Assembly (NCBI GenBank): GCA_020744425.1
Contig: JAGMUV010000045.1
Span: 283,348-347,347, forward strand
Source: Dactylonectria macrodidyma
Lineage: Eukaryota > Ascomycota > Sordariomycetes > Hypocreales > Nectriaceae
Reading direction: 5' to 3'
Length of the DNA stretch: 64,000 nt
Part shown: piece by piece, positions 1 to 11,062 of the stretch
How the letters are laid out: each line of letters begins with the position of its first letter
Position numbering within the stretch: position 1 is the first letter of the stretch
Translations under genes and position numbers: made by a program
The notes under the pieces: model-generated
The model's input: only the letters and a program-made list of their open reading frames with translations
What the model was told of the DNA's origin: nothing
Databases searched by the model: none

Positions 1-1545
1 GCTTATCGAGTGTCGTGAGTGACACGAGATGGAGACGACTGTGATATACCAGGGCCGTGTTAGGTCGAAATGCGGTACATCGGCACAAAATGCCAAACGC
101 GGAGACTGCGAAGCGGATCTGACAAATCTGACAGATCTGTCAACCAATCTCAACACGGTCAGACAAACATGACCTCAGCTACCAGCCCAGGCCGAATGGA
201 GTAGGACGTCTACACTGATAGGGGATGGGGCATGCTATCACCGTGTCGATCAAAAGCGCGGGGGTAACGGGATGGTACGATACTGTACGACATATTTCTC
301 CTAACCTAAAGTCAAAAATTATCTGGTGTGCGAGGGAAAACAAAGAGCGGGGGTGGCCGAGCTGAAGTCGGTACGGATTTTGGGTATGGATTTTGGGCAT
401 GGATTAGGGCATGGAAAAAAAGGAAAAAAAGACGGGGAAAAAAAAAACAAGCCACAAACACGCTACTATACAATAGAACAATCAACTAAGTGAGCATTCT
501 TCCAGCTGAAGCCATTTGAGCGTCAATGTCAAGCTGATCGTTAGGTGGCGGATGCTTTCTTGAGCGGAAAGGGCGTGTGGTGTAGGGTAAGGTCGTCAGT
601 TGACCGCCCTCGCGCCGTCTTCCTCCACGACGACGGACGATGACCAAACCAAACACACCAAACACACCAAACGACACACACACGACAAAGCTCGAGACAT
701 GTCAAAAGTCTAAACTGGACCCTTTATTCACATGCCACCCCGCACCGGACAAGTAGGTAGCCATTTTTGGGGCTCTCAGAGAGCTACATTTTGTCGCACT
801 TTAGTGGACCGACAACAGTGGGACAAGTCGTTTGACAAGCTTTTCGCGAGGTCGCGCCGCGATCCGTCCGTTGCAATCGCCTAATCGCCGCTTCTGCCAC
901 CGACAAGGCGTAGGACGGCACAAACATGTCGTCCATGTGTTCCGTCGTGCCATCTCAAACATCGTTCAAAGGATTTTGAGTGTCCACAATGGCATGAGTC
1001 AAGGAGAAGCGCTAGTCTCCCCGAAGCCGTCTACGCTTGCTGATACTGTGCATGGTTACACATCTCAAAGCACATACGTCACCTAGTGAAACCTGAGTCC
1101 TCGAGCAGGAGACATTACCCACTCCTGACATCTGATCCGCGTACGGGTGAGTTCTTTCTGACTTGCTGTGACTCACAGTCGCCCTCACGAGCCTTGCCAG
1201 GAGACTCTGTCTTGTTGGAAAGAGTAAGGTGCACAAGCTGCTGAGCGTACACCCCCCCAACTTGTTCCGTCTGTACGCAGCAAATGAACCGCCCGGGCGC
1301 ACGCATGTGAGCAAAGCGTCGAACCCGGCGGACACTACGGCGGGACGTTCGTCTAAGGTTTGCCGCGCATGTGCGACGATTTTACTCACCCCGCCCCTGC
1401 CTGAGCGACAATCAAGGTCGCATGCATGATCGGAAACGACAACCACGAGCTTGCAGGGACTGCGAACAGATCTCACGGATCTCACGGATCTGTCAACCAA
1501 TCCCAACACAGCTAGGCTGGCATAAGCACAAGTAATCTTTTCCAG
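1..1545 (+). repeat. Dispersed repeat rep1, copy A
   Basis: Non-coding repeat. It matches 61285-62430 plus 63826-64000 in the same orientation, 58970-59895 in part, and 19676-20095 and 44035-44570 in reverse. Shared landmarks are a block ending in GATCGAGTGTCG-like sequence at the start, a 'disrupted poly-A' tract near 410-450, GGTGGCGGA near 545, an ACACCAAACGACACAC tract near 650-690, CAACAGTGGGACAAGTCG near 812 and GTGCACAAGCTGCT near 1230. ORFs here (for example 1012-1857 on the minus strand) are low-complexity, not conserved between copies, and contain no recognisable domain. No terminal repeats or target duplications could be assigned, so the class is unknown. Confidence 0.8.
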
Positions 1546-1830
1546 CCATCGGCAGATCGGACCATTTAGTCGTACCGTCTCAACAATCCGAACTCCCGTG
1601 GCTGGCGATTGTTCACCTCTGTGGATCAAGCTCATGACACCGCAGTAACTGCGCAGACACGGATTATTTGCTATGAGCGAAGCAGATTCGCGAACGGCTA
1701 GGCTGGAAAATGGTCGCGAACACACACTAGAAGAACCGAGTGTCACTGTCGCGCTCGGCCGGAAAAGGTATGTGGTACCGGTATAGGGTAAAGTTTCTCC
1801 ACAGGTCGCGATCGTTGATCCCTTTGCCAC

Positions 1831-1865
1831 CAGCTCAACCCCCCGTTCGTCCCTCACGGGGGGTA
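1831..1865. repeat. Left hairpin arm and TA flank of pogo element 1
   Basis: CAGCTCAA is followed by a 25-nt imperfect hairpin (six C, GTTCGTCCCTCAC, six G) and TA. The same 25-nt hairpin lies in direct orientation after the right TA, ending in TTGAGCTG at 4572. The two outer 8-mers are inverted. Closed up without the transposon, the flanks would form a 68-bp palindrome with GGGGGGTACCCCCC at its centre. Confidence 0.75.
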
Positions 1866-4537
1866 CGTTGACTAGCCAAAAGTTCGGCGACTCACCGAGC
1901 TAAGAAAGATACCTAGAAAATAGGTGTGCGCCCTAGTAAAATTAAGTACCAATGTTTAATCGAATAACTCTTTTACATACAAGGCGTATGCACAACCCCG
2001 CGCTGTGATACATCTGCAACACCAACCCCGCATCACCACATCCTCAAATTGGTAGCATCCACCAAAACGCTACAACTTCAAACCACTACAACATTATGAG
2101 TTCTTCGTCAATTCATGATCAGAATACATCATCTTGTAGCCCAGAGCCTCAAATATCTGCGGTGCAAAAGTGGATCAATCCCAGCACCGGGAAGCCCGAT
2201 TTCTCGCGGCATAATGACGGCAACCTCGAGCAGCGCACTGTCGCCGCAGCAGAGCTCTTCCACGAGGGTTTTTATCGCTCCGTTGCTGCGGCATCGCGAG
2301 ACCTGAGGGTCCCGTATGATAGACTCCTAAGCCGTACTAAAGGAGCGAAGCCTACCACACAAAATGGCGGTAACAACACTCTCCTGACCGACACGCAGGA
2401 GCAGGCGGTACTGTGTTGGGCACATCGCCGGGTCACACAGGGCCACCACATTCAACTTCGGTCTCTTCAACACAACGCAAATGCTATACTAAGAGCCTCC
2501 GGGCACTCACGAAAAGCTTCACATAGCTGGGCTAAGCGCTTCATGAAGCGCTGGAAAAGCACGTTTTACGTGAAGCAGTCTATGACCCGAGATGTGAGGC
2601 GGAAGGCGATGCAAGACCGCGCCCACATCGAGGCTTTCTTCTGTGCCTTTGAAGACTTTGTGCGTGAAAATAACATCAAGGTTGAGAATATCTGGAACTT
2701 CGATGAGACGGGCTTTATGATCGGATATCTCCAGAAAGGCACCTTCGTGTGGACTTTTCGAGAGGTTGAACAGCCCATTCTAACTGATGCACACACTACT
2801 ATCTCTGTGACCGCGGTTGAGGCGATTTCGGCTGCCGGTGCCTCTATTCCTCCCTTTATTATCATGCCCGGTGTCAACATTCCCGTCAAATGGGTCCAAA
2901 ATCGCCTCAGTGACGATACTACGATCACAACTAGCAGCAAGGGGTATATCAATGACATCCTAGCTCTCGAGTGGGCTAAGCACTTTGAGCGACTTACACG
3001 GCCTTCTGACCCGGAAGAGAAGCGGCTGCTTCTCATGGATGGGTGTGAGAACCACTTTACGCATGAAATCTTCTATTTTTGCAGTCAGCACAACATCGAG
3101 CTGTTCCCTATGCCTCCACATCTCACACATCATCTTCAGCCTCTTGATGTTGGTGTTTTCAACGGATACAAGCAGTGGCATCAGCATATCCTCTATAGGG
3201 AAATTGCTGACGGCGCCAATGACTTCAATAAGACTGACTTCTTATACCACCTCCAAGAGATACGAGAACGGACCTTCCGGAAGAGCACAATTATCTCTGC
3301 TTGGGAGAAATGCGGCCTGTTTCCTCACAACCCAGCTAAGGTCCTAGATAACCTCAAGGATCCGCTATCATCATTAACCGCAGATATCTCTGTTGAGAGT
3401 CTCCCAGGTCACGTCGAAGTTGGCTCTTCATCAGTAATCACAACACCACCACAACAGAGCCGTGATAGCTTCACAACCCCTGTGACTCAGAGGGTGCCAT
3501 TAGAAGCGTATAACTGGGGAAATGCAGCCACACCACCGCTACGAATGAAGGCTATTGAGAAATATCAGGACTACGTGATGCTTCGTATGCACACATCAAT
3601 TACATCAGGAGTGCCGTTGACCCCGTCAGTCATGCGTGTATTTGAACATGCAGTCACTACTAGCAACACACTGGCCCTGAATGGTATTACCGCAACTCAG
3701 GAGCTACACCGTCTCAAAGAGAAGGCTACAAGACGGTCAGCCCTCCAAACACAGACGTCAGTTATAGCAAAATACGGCCCAATTACTGTCGGTGATGCGA
3801 GGCTTCGAGTCTTGAATGATGAACACAATCGACAAGCTGCACAGGCTGATGAGAAGAAGCGAATTTTACGAAGAGATAGCCAAGATGAAGGTCTCTTCTT
3901 ACGCCGTTGGATACGTGATATCAGGTCATATGTAAGGCCTAGCATCACAGCTGTAAGGCTAGAAGTCATATATAGTAACCCTAGAAGAGCCTGGAAGCCG
4001 CTATACCAGTTGCGGCTAAAACGCAGTAACTGGTGGTCCAAAACTGACCGGCGTTGTCACCTTGCTTCGAGCGAGTGGCTTGCTCAGAAATATGCTCTTC
4101 ATCGCCAGCTTCAGCAGCTAGGAATAGGTGATAGTAGATGGCAAGGAACAGGATCTTGGCCGAGAAACTACGACCCAGAAGTGGTCCAAGAAGCGGTCAA
4201 CTTTGCTATTCTCAACGCACAAGAACGGGCTGTTGGAAGGAAACAGTTGACTTTGGAAGCTGATGGAATTGAGGTTATCACAGAAGATGTGATTGAGAAT
4301 AGTCAGGGCGAGTTCCTGATCCCAAAAGACGAAGAAGATGACTAGAAATGATGCTAGAAATGAAGAAAATGGCACTTTGGTCAGTCACTTACACCAACCC
4401 GACTTCTCGTTTAGAACATACCGATGCAACTGACCCCATGTAATCGCTATAATGAAGGTACATCGTCTACACCAAGATTTTGGTGTGTATTGAGGTACCT
4501 AAATTTGGCTAGTCGCCGAACTTTTGGCTAGTCAACG
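1866..4537 (+). mobile_element. pogo/Fot1-type DNA transposon (element 1), intact
   Basis: A 2672-bp element bounded by TA on both sides (1864-1865 and 4538-4539). It has an inverted terminal repeat of about 27 bp starting CGTTGACTAGCCAAAAGTTC at the left; the right end is the reverse complement, and both continue into GGCGACT. It holds one long uninterrupted transposase ORF. TA target duplication, TIR and DDD transposase are established hallmarks of the Tc1/mariner-pogo group. The intact ORF contrasts with the decayed elements elsewhere and suggests a fairly recent insertion. The palindromic 33-nt arms outside the TA may be target sequence or outer TIR. Confidence 0.85.
2096..4345 (+). CDS. 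pogo/Fot1-type transposase (DDE_1 family)
   Basis: The 749-residue product should cut and paste its own element. In order: an N-terminal pipsqueak-type helix-turn-helix (about residues 45-90, with VAAASRDLRVPYDRL), a CENP-B-type helix-turn-helix (about 95-170, with SWAKRFMKRW), then a DDE_1 catalytic core. The catalytic acidic residues read as D203 (NFDETGF), D315 (LLMDGCENH) and D351 (LQPLDVGVFN), a 35-residue gap between the last two, typical of pogo (DD35D). The C-terminal 300 or so residues are basic and then acidic, longer than in Fot1, and end in KDEEDD. The second motif is GCENH rather than the usual GHGSH. No introns or stops are needed. The ATG at 2096 is the first in frame and lies 230 bp inside the left TIR. 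Reverse-strand ORFs over it are shadows. Confidence 0.92.
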   Translation: MSSSSIHDQNTSSCSPEPQISAVQKWINPSTGKPDFSRHNDGNLEQRTVAAAELFHEGFYRSVAAASRDLRVPYDRLLSRTKGAKPTTQNGGNNTLLTDTQEQAVLCWAHRRVTQGHHIQLRSLQHNANAILRASGHSRKASHSWAKRFMKRWKSTFYVKQSMTRDVRRKAMQDRAHIEAFFCAFEDFVRENNIKVENIWNFDETGFMIGYLQKGTFVWTFREVEQPILTDAHTTISVTAVEAISAAGASIPPFIIMPGVNIPVKWVQNRLSDDTTITTSSKGYINDILALEWAKHFERLTRPSDPEEKRLLLMDGCENHFTHEIFYFCSQHNIELFPMPPHLTHHLQPLDVGVFNGYKQWHQHILYREIADGANDFNKTDFLYHLQEIRERTFRKSTIISAWEKCGLFPHNPAKVLDNLKDPLSSLTADISVESLPGHVEVGSSSVITTPPQQSRDSFTTPVTQRVPLEAYNWGNAATPPLRMKAIEKYQDYVMLRMHTSITSGVPLTPSVMRVFEHAVTTSNTLALNGITATQELHRLKEKATRRSALQTQTSVIAKYGPITVGDARLRVLNDEHNRQAAQADEKKRILRRDSQDEGLFLRRWIRDIRSYVRPSITAVRLEVIYSNPRRAWKPLYQLRLKRSNWWSKTDRRCHLASSEWLAQKYALHRQLQQLGIGDSRWQGTGSWPRNYDPEVVQEAVNFAILNAQERAVGRKQLTLEADGIEVITEDVIENSQGEFLIPKDEEDD

Positions 4538-4572
4538 TACCCCCCGTTCGTCCCTCACGGGGGGTTGAGCTG
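4538..4572. repeat. Right TA flank and hairpin arm of pogo element 1
   Basis: TA followed by the same 25-nt hairpin-forming block as at the left arm, in the same orientation, then TTGAGCTG, the inverse of the left CAGCTCAA. See the left arm for the implied palindrome. Confidence 0.75.
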
Positions 4573-5389
4573 AAAAGAAATGACGAGACCCCCCTAGTAA
4601 ATATGGAGACGCTACGTGCCCGAATTTGTCGAGTTGTTACGGTAGACAGGTGCAGGCACTTTCATCCGACAGTTTGAGTTGTCGTAGGCAAACTATACAG
4701 TACAAAGTGACTACCGTGTCGAGCGCGTGAAATAAAACATTGCACCCTCATCCGGATATTTAGTCGTGAATGGTGGATTTCGTGTGCAGTTTATTTTTTC
4801 GCCCGTTTGCGCGTTGAGCCTGCTGCCGCTGCGGTCAATTGACCAGCTCGCTCGCTATCATGCCTGAATTTGCAGCCCGTCTTCCAGAAATCGTCATGCG
4901 CCCCGGGAGCTTCCGACCCACTCGACCTGCCTTCTTTCTCCCCGTTGCCTGACCAAAAACAGCACCGCGTCGCCCTGTCTCTGGGAATGGTCAGATATGC
5001 ATGTGCGTACGTGTGTTTTTGGTTGTGGAGGAGGGAAATCTGCGTCGCGGTCGCAGATGTCGATCGAGGAAGACGGAAGAAGAGTGAACAGTCCTTACGG
5101 CGAGACTTTTTGTTTTCCATCGAGTAAGAGCGCGTATGAGGGAAAAGTCCTCAGCGGAGGGAGTCAATTGGATGATCATGGGTTGGCACCAGGCACGTTG
5201 ACTGGGTGGACGTGGACACGGACGCGGTGTAGTACTGACGTGCGTTGAAGCTCCAGGGTTAGTAATAGTTATATGACTGTCATTTTGACCGAAATGGACC
5301 AGATGCATTGCGTCAACACTCTGCTGCTACCGGAAGAACCTCCAGGAATCACGTTCAGGTCAGTCATCGTAGAAAAATCGTCCACACGA
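4573..5389. other. Intergenic, no supported gene
   Basis: Several overlapping ORFs of 80-110 codons lie on both strands, with arginine- or proline-rich frames and no domain. I see no repeat, RNA gene or intron-bounded exon here. Confidence 0.5.
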
Positions 5390-5395
5390 TATAAA
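5390..5395 (+). promoter_or_regulatory. TATA-box-like site
   Basis: TATAAA 70 bp upstream of the ATG at 5460, a suitable position for the 5' region of that gene. Position is the only support. Confidence 0.35.
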
Positions 5396-5459
5396 GATGA
5401 TCCTCGTCCTTGTCGGTACTTCTTTGCTCGTCATCGCGCCTGCCAGCACCGACTGAACA

Positions 5460-5909
5460 ATGGACGATTATAAAATGGAAGACTCTCTAGACATGTCCGT
5501 GTTCGTGGACGGGCACAATTCTTGGCTGAACGAACACGTCGAATCGTGCATCAGAAGCCATGTGCCCCGTGTCATCTTTGTCGACGATGTCGCAAAGATC
5601 CCGGCACAGGCACCCGCGACCTTCCAATTCTGTAGTGGTTACGGGCTGAGCCCACACTTCGGCGTGCTCAACGCCTCGAGAACGTCGCTGATGAACGCTT
5701 ATCCAAACAGCGATGCGCTATCTCGGAAGGACTGTCTCGGCAAGATCGTGGAGTATTGGGCCGCAAAGAGACCGGGGAGCACTCTGAGGAAGCATGTGCC
5801 AGCGACTGCGCAGCTTTCCTTGGACTACAGCGAGTATGTAGAGGAAGCGTTGGCGGCCGCAGACGATCTCACTCTGCTATCTTCGCTGGGGCAGGGTGGT
5901 CATCTATAA
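5460..5909 (+). pseudogene. Fragment resembling the N-terminal part of a fungal tubulin-tyrosine-ligase-like domain
   Basis: 149 residues. The stretch RKDCLGKIVEYWAAKRPGST followed by LRKHVPATAQLSLDYSEYVE matches, as I recall it, the N-terminal part of the TTL domain in fungal SurE-TTL/PBY1-like proteins (pattern RK-x-L-x-IxxW-xxxP-xSxL-x-H-xP-x-xxLDY-xE-xxxxAL). Such domains then continue to an ATP-grasp core with a WxxKP-type motif, which is absent here. After the TAA at 5907-5909 the same frame stays open to about 6127, which could be a second exon or readthrough into decayed sequence, but the ligase core is not visible. The product is far shorter than the family's usual 400 or more residues, so I call it a truncated relic; a small expressed gene cannot be excluded. 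Confidence 0.5.
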
Positions 5910-7903
5910 GATCGATACGATACGATACGATATCGACAAGCGATATCGAAGCGTGGCACTGTTGACGAGCAACTGCAGTGCACCGAGACACAAAGAGGAA
6001 ATATCTCGTTCTTCCTAGGAGGGAAATCACCATCAGACGATGCAAAATGGACGCCAAATATGGACGCAGTCCGTGCGGCTATACGATTTGCGATAGCCAC
6101 AGGTCGCTTTGACAATACGCAACGCTGAAACCAGATTGCAAAACCCCACTTACTTTCTTACTAACCTACCCTACATCCATTAAACACCTCATACCACGGA
6201 CAGCAGGCACCGCTTCAGCCGCCGTAGATAGGACTCTGAACACTTGGAGAATGGCCTTCAAGTTCGCTTGCTAGTAATACAAGCCCCACGAGACCCGCGG
6301 AAAGATTGAAAAGGAAGAAGCAAAAGCAGAAATTGGACGCTATATGGGCTTTTACGAGATCATGACAAAGCTTGGGAAACGGAAATGTACAATAGCAACT
6401 AGTGCCCTATTGGTTATAAGCCACTAGGCGAAATAAATTGTGTGTGTGTGTGTACAGAGCATGGCGAGTTCCATCTTTAAGGTTTCGAATGCCATACAGG
6501 GGATGTCTTCTGAGATCTTGTCCGTGTACCGTTCGCGCTACATCTCTGACGTAATGATGGATGCGGCCGAAACATGTTGTAACCATTTGTGTGATAACTT
6601 ACAGTATGTAGAAAACCCAAGTCGTCGTTGTGGGCCTCTCCCCACACTCCGATCGGGACACAAACACGACAGGTCGCGACAATGACAATGTGGATTCGTC
6701 TTGTCCACTTTATAGGGTTCGCCGATGAGTGTCGGAATACTGTACTCTGTACTGTGACTTGTCACTCAGTTCGATCTGGTTCCTTCATCGACTTGCTCCA
6801 CTGGGATCCCTCGAGGCCGTGGGACAAGGTTCGACTGTCACACTCTTCGCGTGACGAGCTACAGATCTGCATCCCCCGGTGTGCGATCTACGTAGCGTTG
6901 TAGGAACATCTATGTGGGCCAGCCCCCCCAAATGGGCATGTATCTCGACGTGTGCATGCCTACCCCAAGGTCTACCAGAATATCCACCTTCAATGCGCCC
7001 TCATTCCCTTCGCTGTATGGCATACTGCATAGCAACAGCATGCGCCGGGTAGGCTCCAACCCCGAGGGTGTTGGTCTGGGAGTCGAAGTGCACATCTGTA
7101 TGCGACATCCACGTCTGCTTGCTCTGTAAGCTACTTGAATATATCCTGCGCTATCCGTTCTCGCCATTGACCACACTGTTTCAGCATAAGAAAGGTCCGT
7201 TGCGGTGTCCGTAAACCGGCTCTAGCGACCAGTCGCAAGTCATGAGCTGTCCTTCCAGTCGCCAGTTGACACATTCGACAAAGCCCCATCGTCAGACACG
7301 ATAATGCTCACGGATTTCTCAAGGTCATCGTTGGGCTCCAAAGAACTGTCTGACATGTTCTCTTGGTCTCTTAGCCCGAGTTCTAACGGGCACCAGTGAT
7401 AGCTTGGCCGACGCTCGCAATCAGTCCTGGTGCATTGCTCGCACCGTAAATGCGGACATCTTGCATTTCTACACAGGCTTATAGTGGCTTCCAGCAATGA
7501 CCAACACTACCGGTACCTCATCGTTGACACATCAGCGCATATTCACTAATCGTACGGGCATGCTTACTTTGCAGCAAACCCAATGGGTGGAGTTTGAGTC
7601 AAGCATGATCTGACTGCGGCGCGGTGCGAGTTGAACGGGGTCGTTTTGGGGTGGACGTAATACAATATCGACAGAGGACTCGCTGATGGCTAAAGGGCAT
7701 TTGTGCTGTGGCACTGCATAGGGAAGAGCAATGTGTTTTCTTCTTCGTTCTTTGTGCCTTCCTACTTTCCATTCTTTCTTTCCCATCTTATGTTCCTGAA
7801 GGAATGGGTTAAAGAAACTGGTCGACTCTCATGATCATTTGCAATAAATACTATCCTGAACTCTACGAGCATTACATGCAAACGTATACGCGAACATTCG
7901 TCA

Positions 7904-7904
<1 letters not shown>

Positions 7905-7939
<35 letters not shown>
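7905..7939 (+). repeat. (GTT)n microsatellite
   Basis: About eleven perfect GTT units in non-coding sequence. Confidence 0.95.
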
Positions 7940-8610
7940 ACAGCGTCAGCTACTTAGTGGGGCGGAACATACGTTCAAATAAATTCCACAGTGACTAGAC
8001 TACTTGTAATTCTGGTTTGGGAGGCCCCATGACGGCTCGAAAGATGTCCATCTCGCACCCGTAGCAGACTGCATCGGTCAGTACAGCACAACGATGAAAC
8101 TTGTCGTGTTGCAGTTTGTCCTGAGTCATCCACACCACAGCCCTGTAACATGATCAAAGAGTTCGTGACGAAACGCATGTGCTACCGGTATACCTACCCA
8201 GAGGCTACAGTGCCAAAACTGTGAGAAAGGGTGGAACCACCGATCTTACAGCAGTTATCATGCACTATAGCCCCTATGCTACTATGTCTTGTAACAGCTG
8301 GCTGGACTTCTGTTCCATTGTATGTGCTGCTTGTCGGACCGAACGACAGGTAGTCTGTGCAGGGAAATCAAGTTCAACATTCAACTGGCGGACACTCTTA
8401 GGGGCTAGAAGCTTTGTCCAGCTTGCGTTGCTTACTGCTGAGTGCAGTGAACAGCCGGAATCACTTAGGGCGCGTTTCGCTAGCGTAATAAACTACGGAA
8501 ATGAATCAAGGGAGGATGAATGCTGCATGGTGTTGTCACATGGGATTTTGTGAATGAAAGTCGTGGTAGCGGAAATTATGTTTACCTAGCGGGATTCTCT
8601 ACACTGTCAA

Positions 8611-8642
8611 AAAAGAAAGAAAGAAAGAAAGAAAGAAAGAAA
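8611..8642 (+). repeat. (AAAG)n microsatellite
   Basis: A-rich run followed by about seven AAAG units. Confidence 0.95.
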
Positions 8643-8845
8643 CATGGGCGAATAAATGCTACGAGTTCATCTAGTTGGAGCTCGATACTGTTCCGCCCAC
8701 GTTGAGTACCGCAAACAATAAAAATCCGCATAGCCCCCAAATCTGCCTATGTTTCAAGTAGTTAGCTAAGAAGATGAGTAGATATGCGATCAGCTTACAA
8801 ACTCCGAGTGTTCGCAAGATAGAATTGCAATCTCCATCGGCAGTA

Positions 8846-11060
8846 CCATGCACAACCACCCTTTCGCCAACCCCACCCTTTCGCCACGCAAAAAAAAAAA
8901 AGCACCACCAAAAATCAGCAACTTTACTTACACAGAGCTTGACCAAAATGATAGATATACGCAAAATTGTCCATCTTATAAATAATAATTGCACATATCT
9001 ATTGAATCCTGGGTCTTTTGATAAGCCGCCCTGATCGCGTGGTTGGTTGATGGGGTATGGTTTCCTCTCTGACCTCAATGACCGAGCCAGCCTCCGATTC
9101 TGACTCCTGCTCGCCTGAATAGCCACCTTCCACCACAACAGGCATATTTTCAGTCTCCTCTTCTGGTATGGCTTCTCCACCAGCTAGAGTCTCACCAAGA
9201 GTCATAAAACGTTTGTTAGGATTCTGCACCGCCTTCCTCTTCTTCCCTCTCTTCAGGCGAGCCAATTCCTCCTCTAGGCTAGCAATCCTCACAGTATGCG
9301 CCGCTACCGTCTGCTGTTGAGCCTCAAAGCCCTTGGCTATTACGTTGTACCGCCTTCGTGTCTTTGGTGTTTTGTTCAGCCCAAGATCACGAATTTGACG
9401 GCTCGTCTTTGGTGTATCGTCCGAGTCAAAATACGGCGTGGGTTCGGGAGTCGCTCTTGGGCTGCCTTTTGGCCTATCTTCTTGGATTTCTGGGTGCCGC
9501 AACGCTTTGGCACGTGAGATCGGCCAATTCCCAGTAACCGTCCAGCCAGAGAGTATGTTCTTCTCAGTCATTCCAACTCGACGAGCCTTGGCGTAGGCCC
9601 TGATGAAATTAACCTTGTCCATTGGAGTGGAATCAGTCAACGAAACGAACTTTTCCAACTCTCGTCGATATGCGGCTTTGGAGGCATTGAATACTCCATT
9701 GTCCAACGGCTGGAGCCCATGAGAGCAGTGTGCTGGCAGATAGCAACAATAAACGTTGTTCAAAAAGCACGTGGCCATCCATTCATCCTTCCGTCGCTCA
9801 GTAGTGATCTTGAGCCGAAGGAAACGAAGGACATACCGTTGCATGACTCCCATGACCATCTAAAATGATCAGTCTCGCGTCAGAGTCGTCGGCAGGCATG
9901 GTCTGGGGCAGATAGACTCTTTCAAGCCATTCAACGCCAATGTGGTCGTCAGTCCACCCGTTAGGTGAAGTTATGTAATACCAGTCTGCTATCTTCTTGA
10001 ATTCCTCAAGAAACCACTGTTTCTGGAGTTCTTTCCCCTTGAAGATTATGCCGGGGATTAAGGCGCGGCCGTCAGCAGTGACAGCTTCGATAAATGAAGT
10101 CCAATTTCGAGTTTGTGGTCCCTTGAGAAATGCCTTCCGTTTTGGGTCCGCGCTTCCAACAACCAGGCTATCTAAGCCTAAATAAAAAGGATTAGTCGGT
10201 CAAATTTCAATCACTGACAAGGTATACAGATAGATGCTTGCCGAAACCAGTCATAATACCCCCTTCGTCAACGTTGACGGTGTTTTCAGTTGATCCAGCC
10301 ATACTGGCCCTCCCTGATATCAAAGTACCAATGAACTGCCTTAGGTGTGAAAGAGTCAAACCTTTTGGCTTCTTGACGTCTGCCCATCTTGGTCTTCAGG
10401 TCTGTGCGGCGGTTGATAAATCTGGTCACCCAATTGCGTCCTAACTCGGAATGTTCGCCCTGCTGTCTCAACAAGCCCATGACGCAAGCGCGGATCTGAT
10501 TGTGGGACGGAGCATAGCCCAAGGATTCCTGGCGGAGTATCCAGAAAGCCAATCTGTCCTCTTGATTCTTGGACAAACGTCGGCGAGGCTGAATCTGCTC
10601 TTTCACGGCTGTCTGGCCGTTAAGTCTGTCGATTAGAGTCCTTCGGGGCACTACCCGTCTCTGAGCCGCTTGAGAGGGTGAAAAGCCATTATCAGTAATA
10701 TCCAATATAGCCTCAGCCATGTCGTCCTCTGTATATTCCCATCGAAGCCGCGAGATAGGCATTTTTTTGTCGTTGTCAAAGACAAAGACCAAAAAACATG
10801 AGAAAGAGCGGTGAGGATCTTGGTGACTGAACTGACAATATTTCAATAGCACGGCCTGCATATATCGCATACCCCGCACAGCCTTACAGAGTCAAAACAA
10901 TTACCTCCAATCATTTCTATAATCAATAGAGGTAATTTCTTTTAGGTAGCTATTTATTTTGGCCAACTTTCATGTAAGTGAAATTGACGAGTTTTGGTGG
11001 TGCTTTTTTTTTTTTTGCGTGGCGAAAGGGTGGGGTTGGCGAAAGGGTGGTTGTGCATGG
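8846..11060 (-). mobile_element. pogo/Fot1-type DNA transposon (element 2)
   Basis: A 2215-bp element flanked by TA at 8844-8845 and 11061-11062. The TIRs are about 70 bp and nearly identical. They begin CCATGCACAACCACCCTTTC, contain ACCCTTTCGCCA twice, and include a poly-A tract of 12-13 followed by GCACCACCAAAA. The transposase runs on the minus strand. TA duplication, long TIRs and the DDD transposase place it in the pogo/Fot1 group. It is distinct from element 1 in both TIR sequence and protein. Confidence 0.9.
8999..10762 (-). pseudogene. pogo/Fot1-type transposase of element 2, one frameshift
   Basis: The ATG at 10762 opens a pipsqueak-type HTH (MAEAILDITDNGFSPSQAAQ), then a CENP-B-type HTH and the DDE_1 core. 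The three acidic motifs are all present: NVDEGG near 10275, ILDGHGSH near 9860 and LQPLDNGVF near 9700. Two introns restore the frame: 10178-10241 (64 nt, branch GACTAAT, acceptor TTTAG, but a GC donor) and 9788-9836 (49 nt, GTATGT donor). One apparent extra base near 10285-10290 (ATCAACTGA where ATCACTGAA would keep frame) breaks the reading just before the first catalytic D. The C-terminal region has a coiled-coil-like EEELARLKRGKKRK stretch. Apart from that indel the gene looks nearly complete. Confidence 0.8.
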
Positions 11061-11062
11061 TA

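Larger units (their letters stand above)
5910..8843. other. Intergenic, no supported gene
   Basis: About 2.9 kb with only short, unconserved ORFs (up to about 125 codons). It contains a GATAC microrepeat at 5911-5931, a GTT microsatellite and an AAAG microsatellite, listed separately. No domain, TIR pair or RNA gene was seen. Confidence 0.5.

Noticed and set aside
1012..1857. 281-codon minus-strand ORF at the left end
   Set aside because: It overlaps repeat rep1, is not kept open in the other copies, is cysteine/arginine-rich low-complexity sequence, and runs into the hairpin arm of the transposon.
2566..3187. Minus-strand ORFs inside the transposase gene
   Set aside because: Antisense shadows of the intact transposase; no domain and no independent support.
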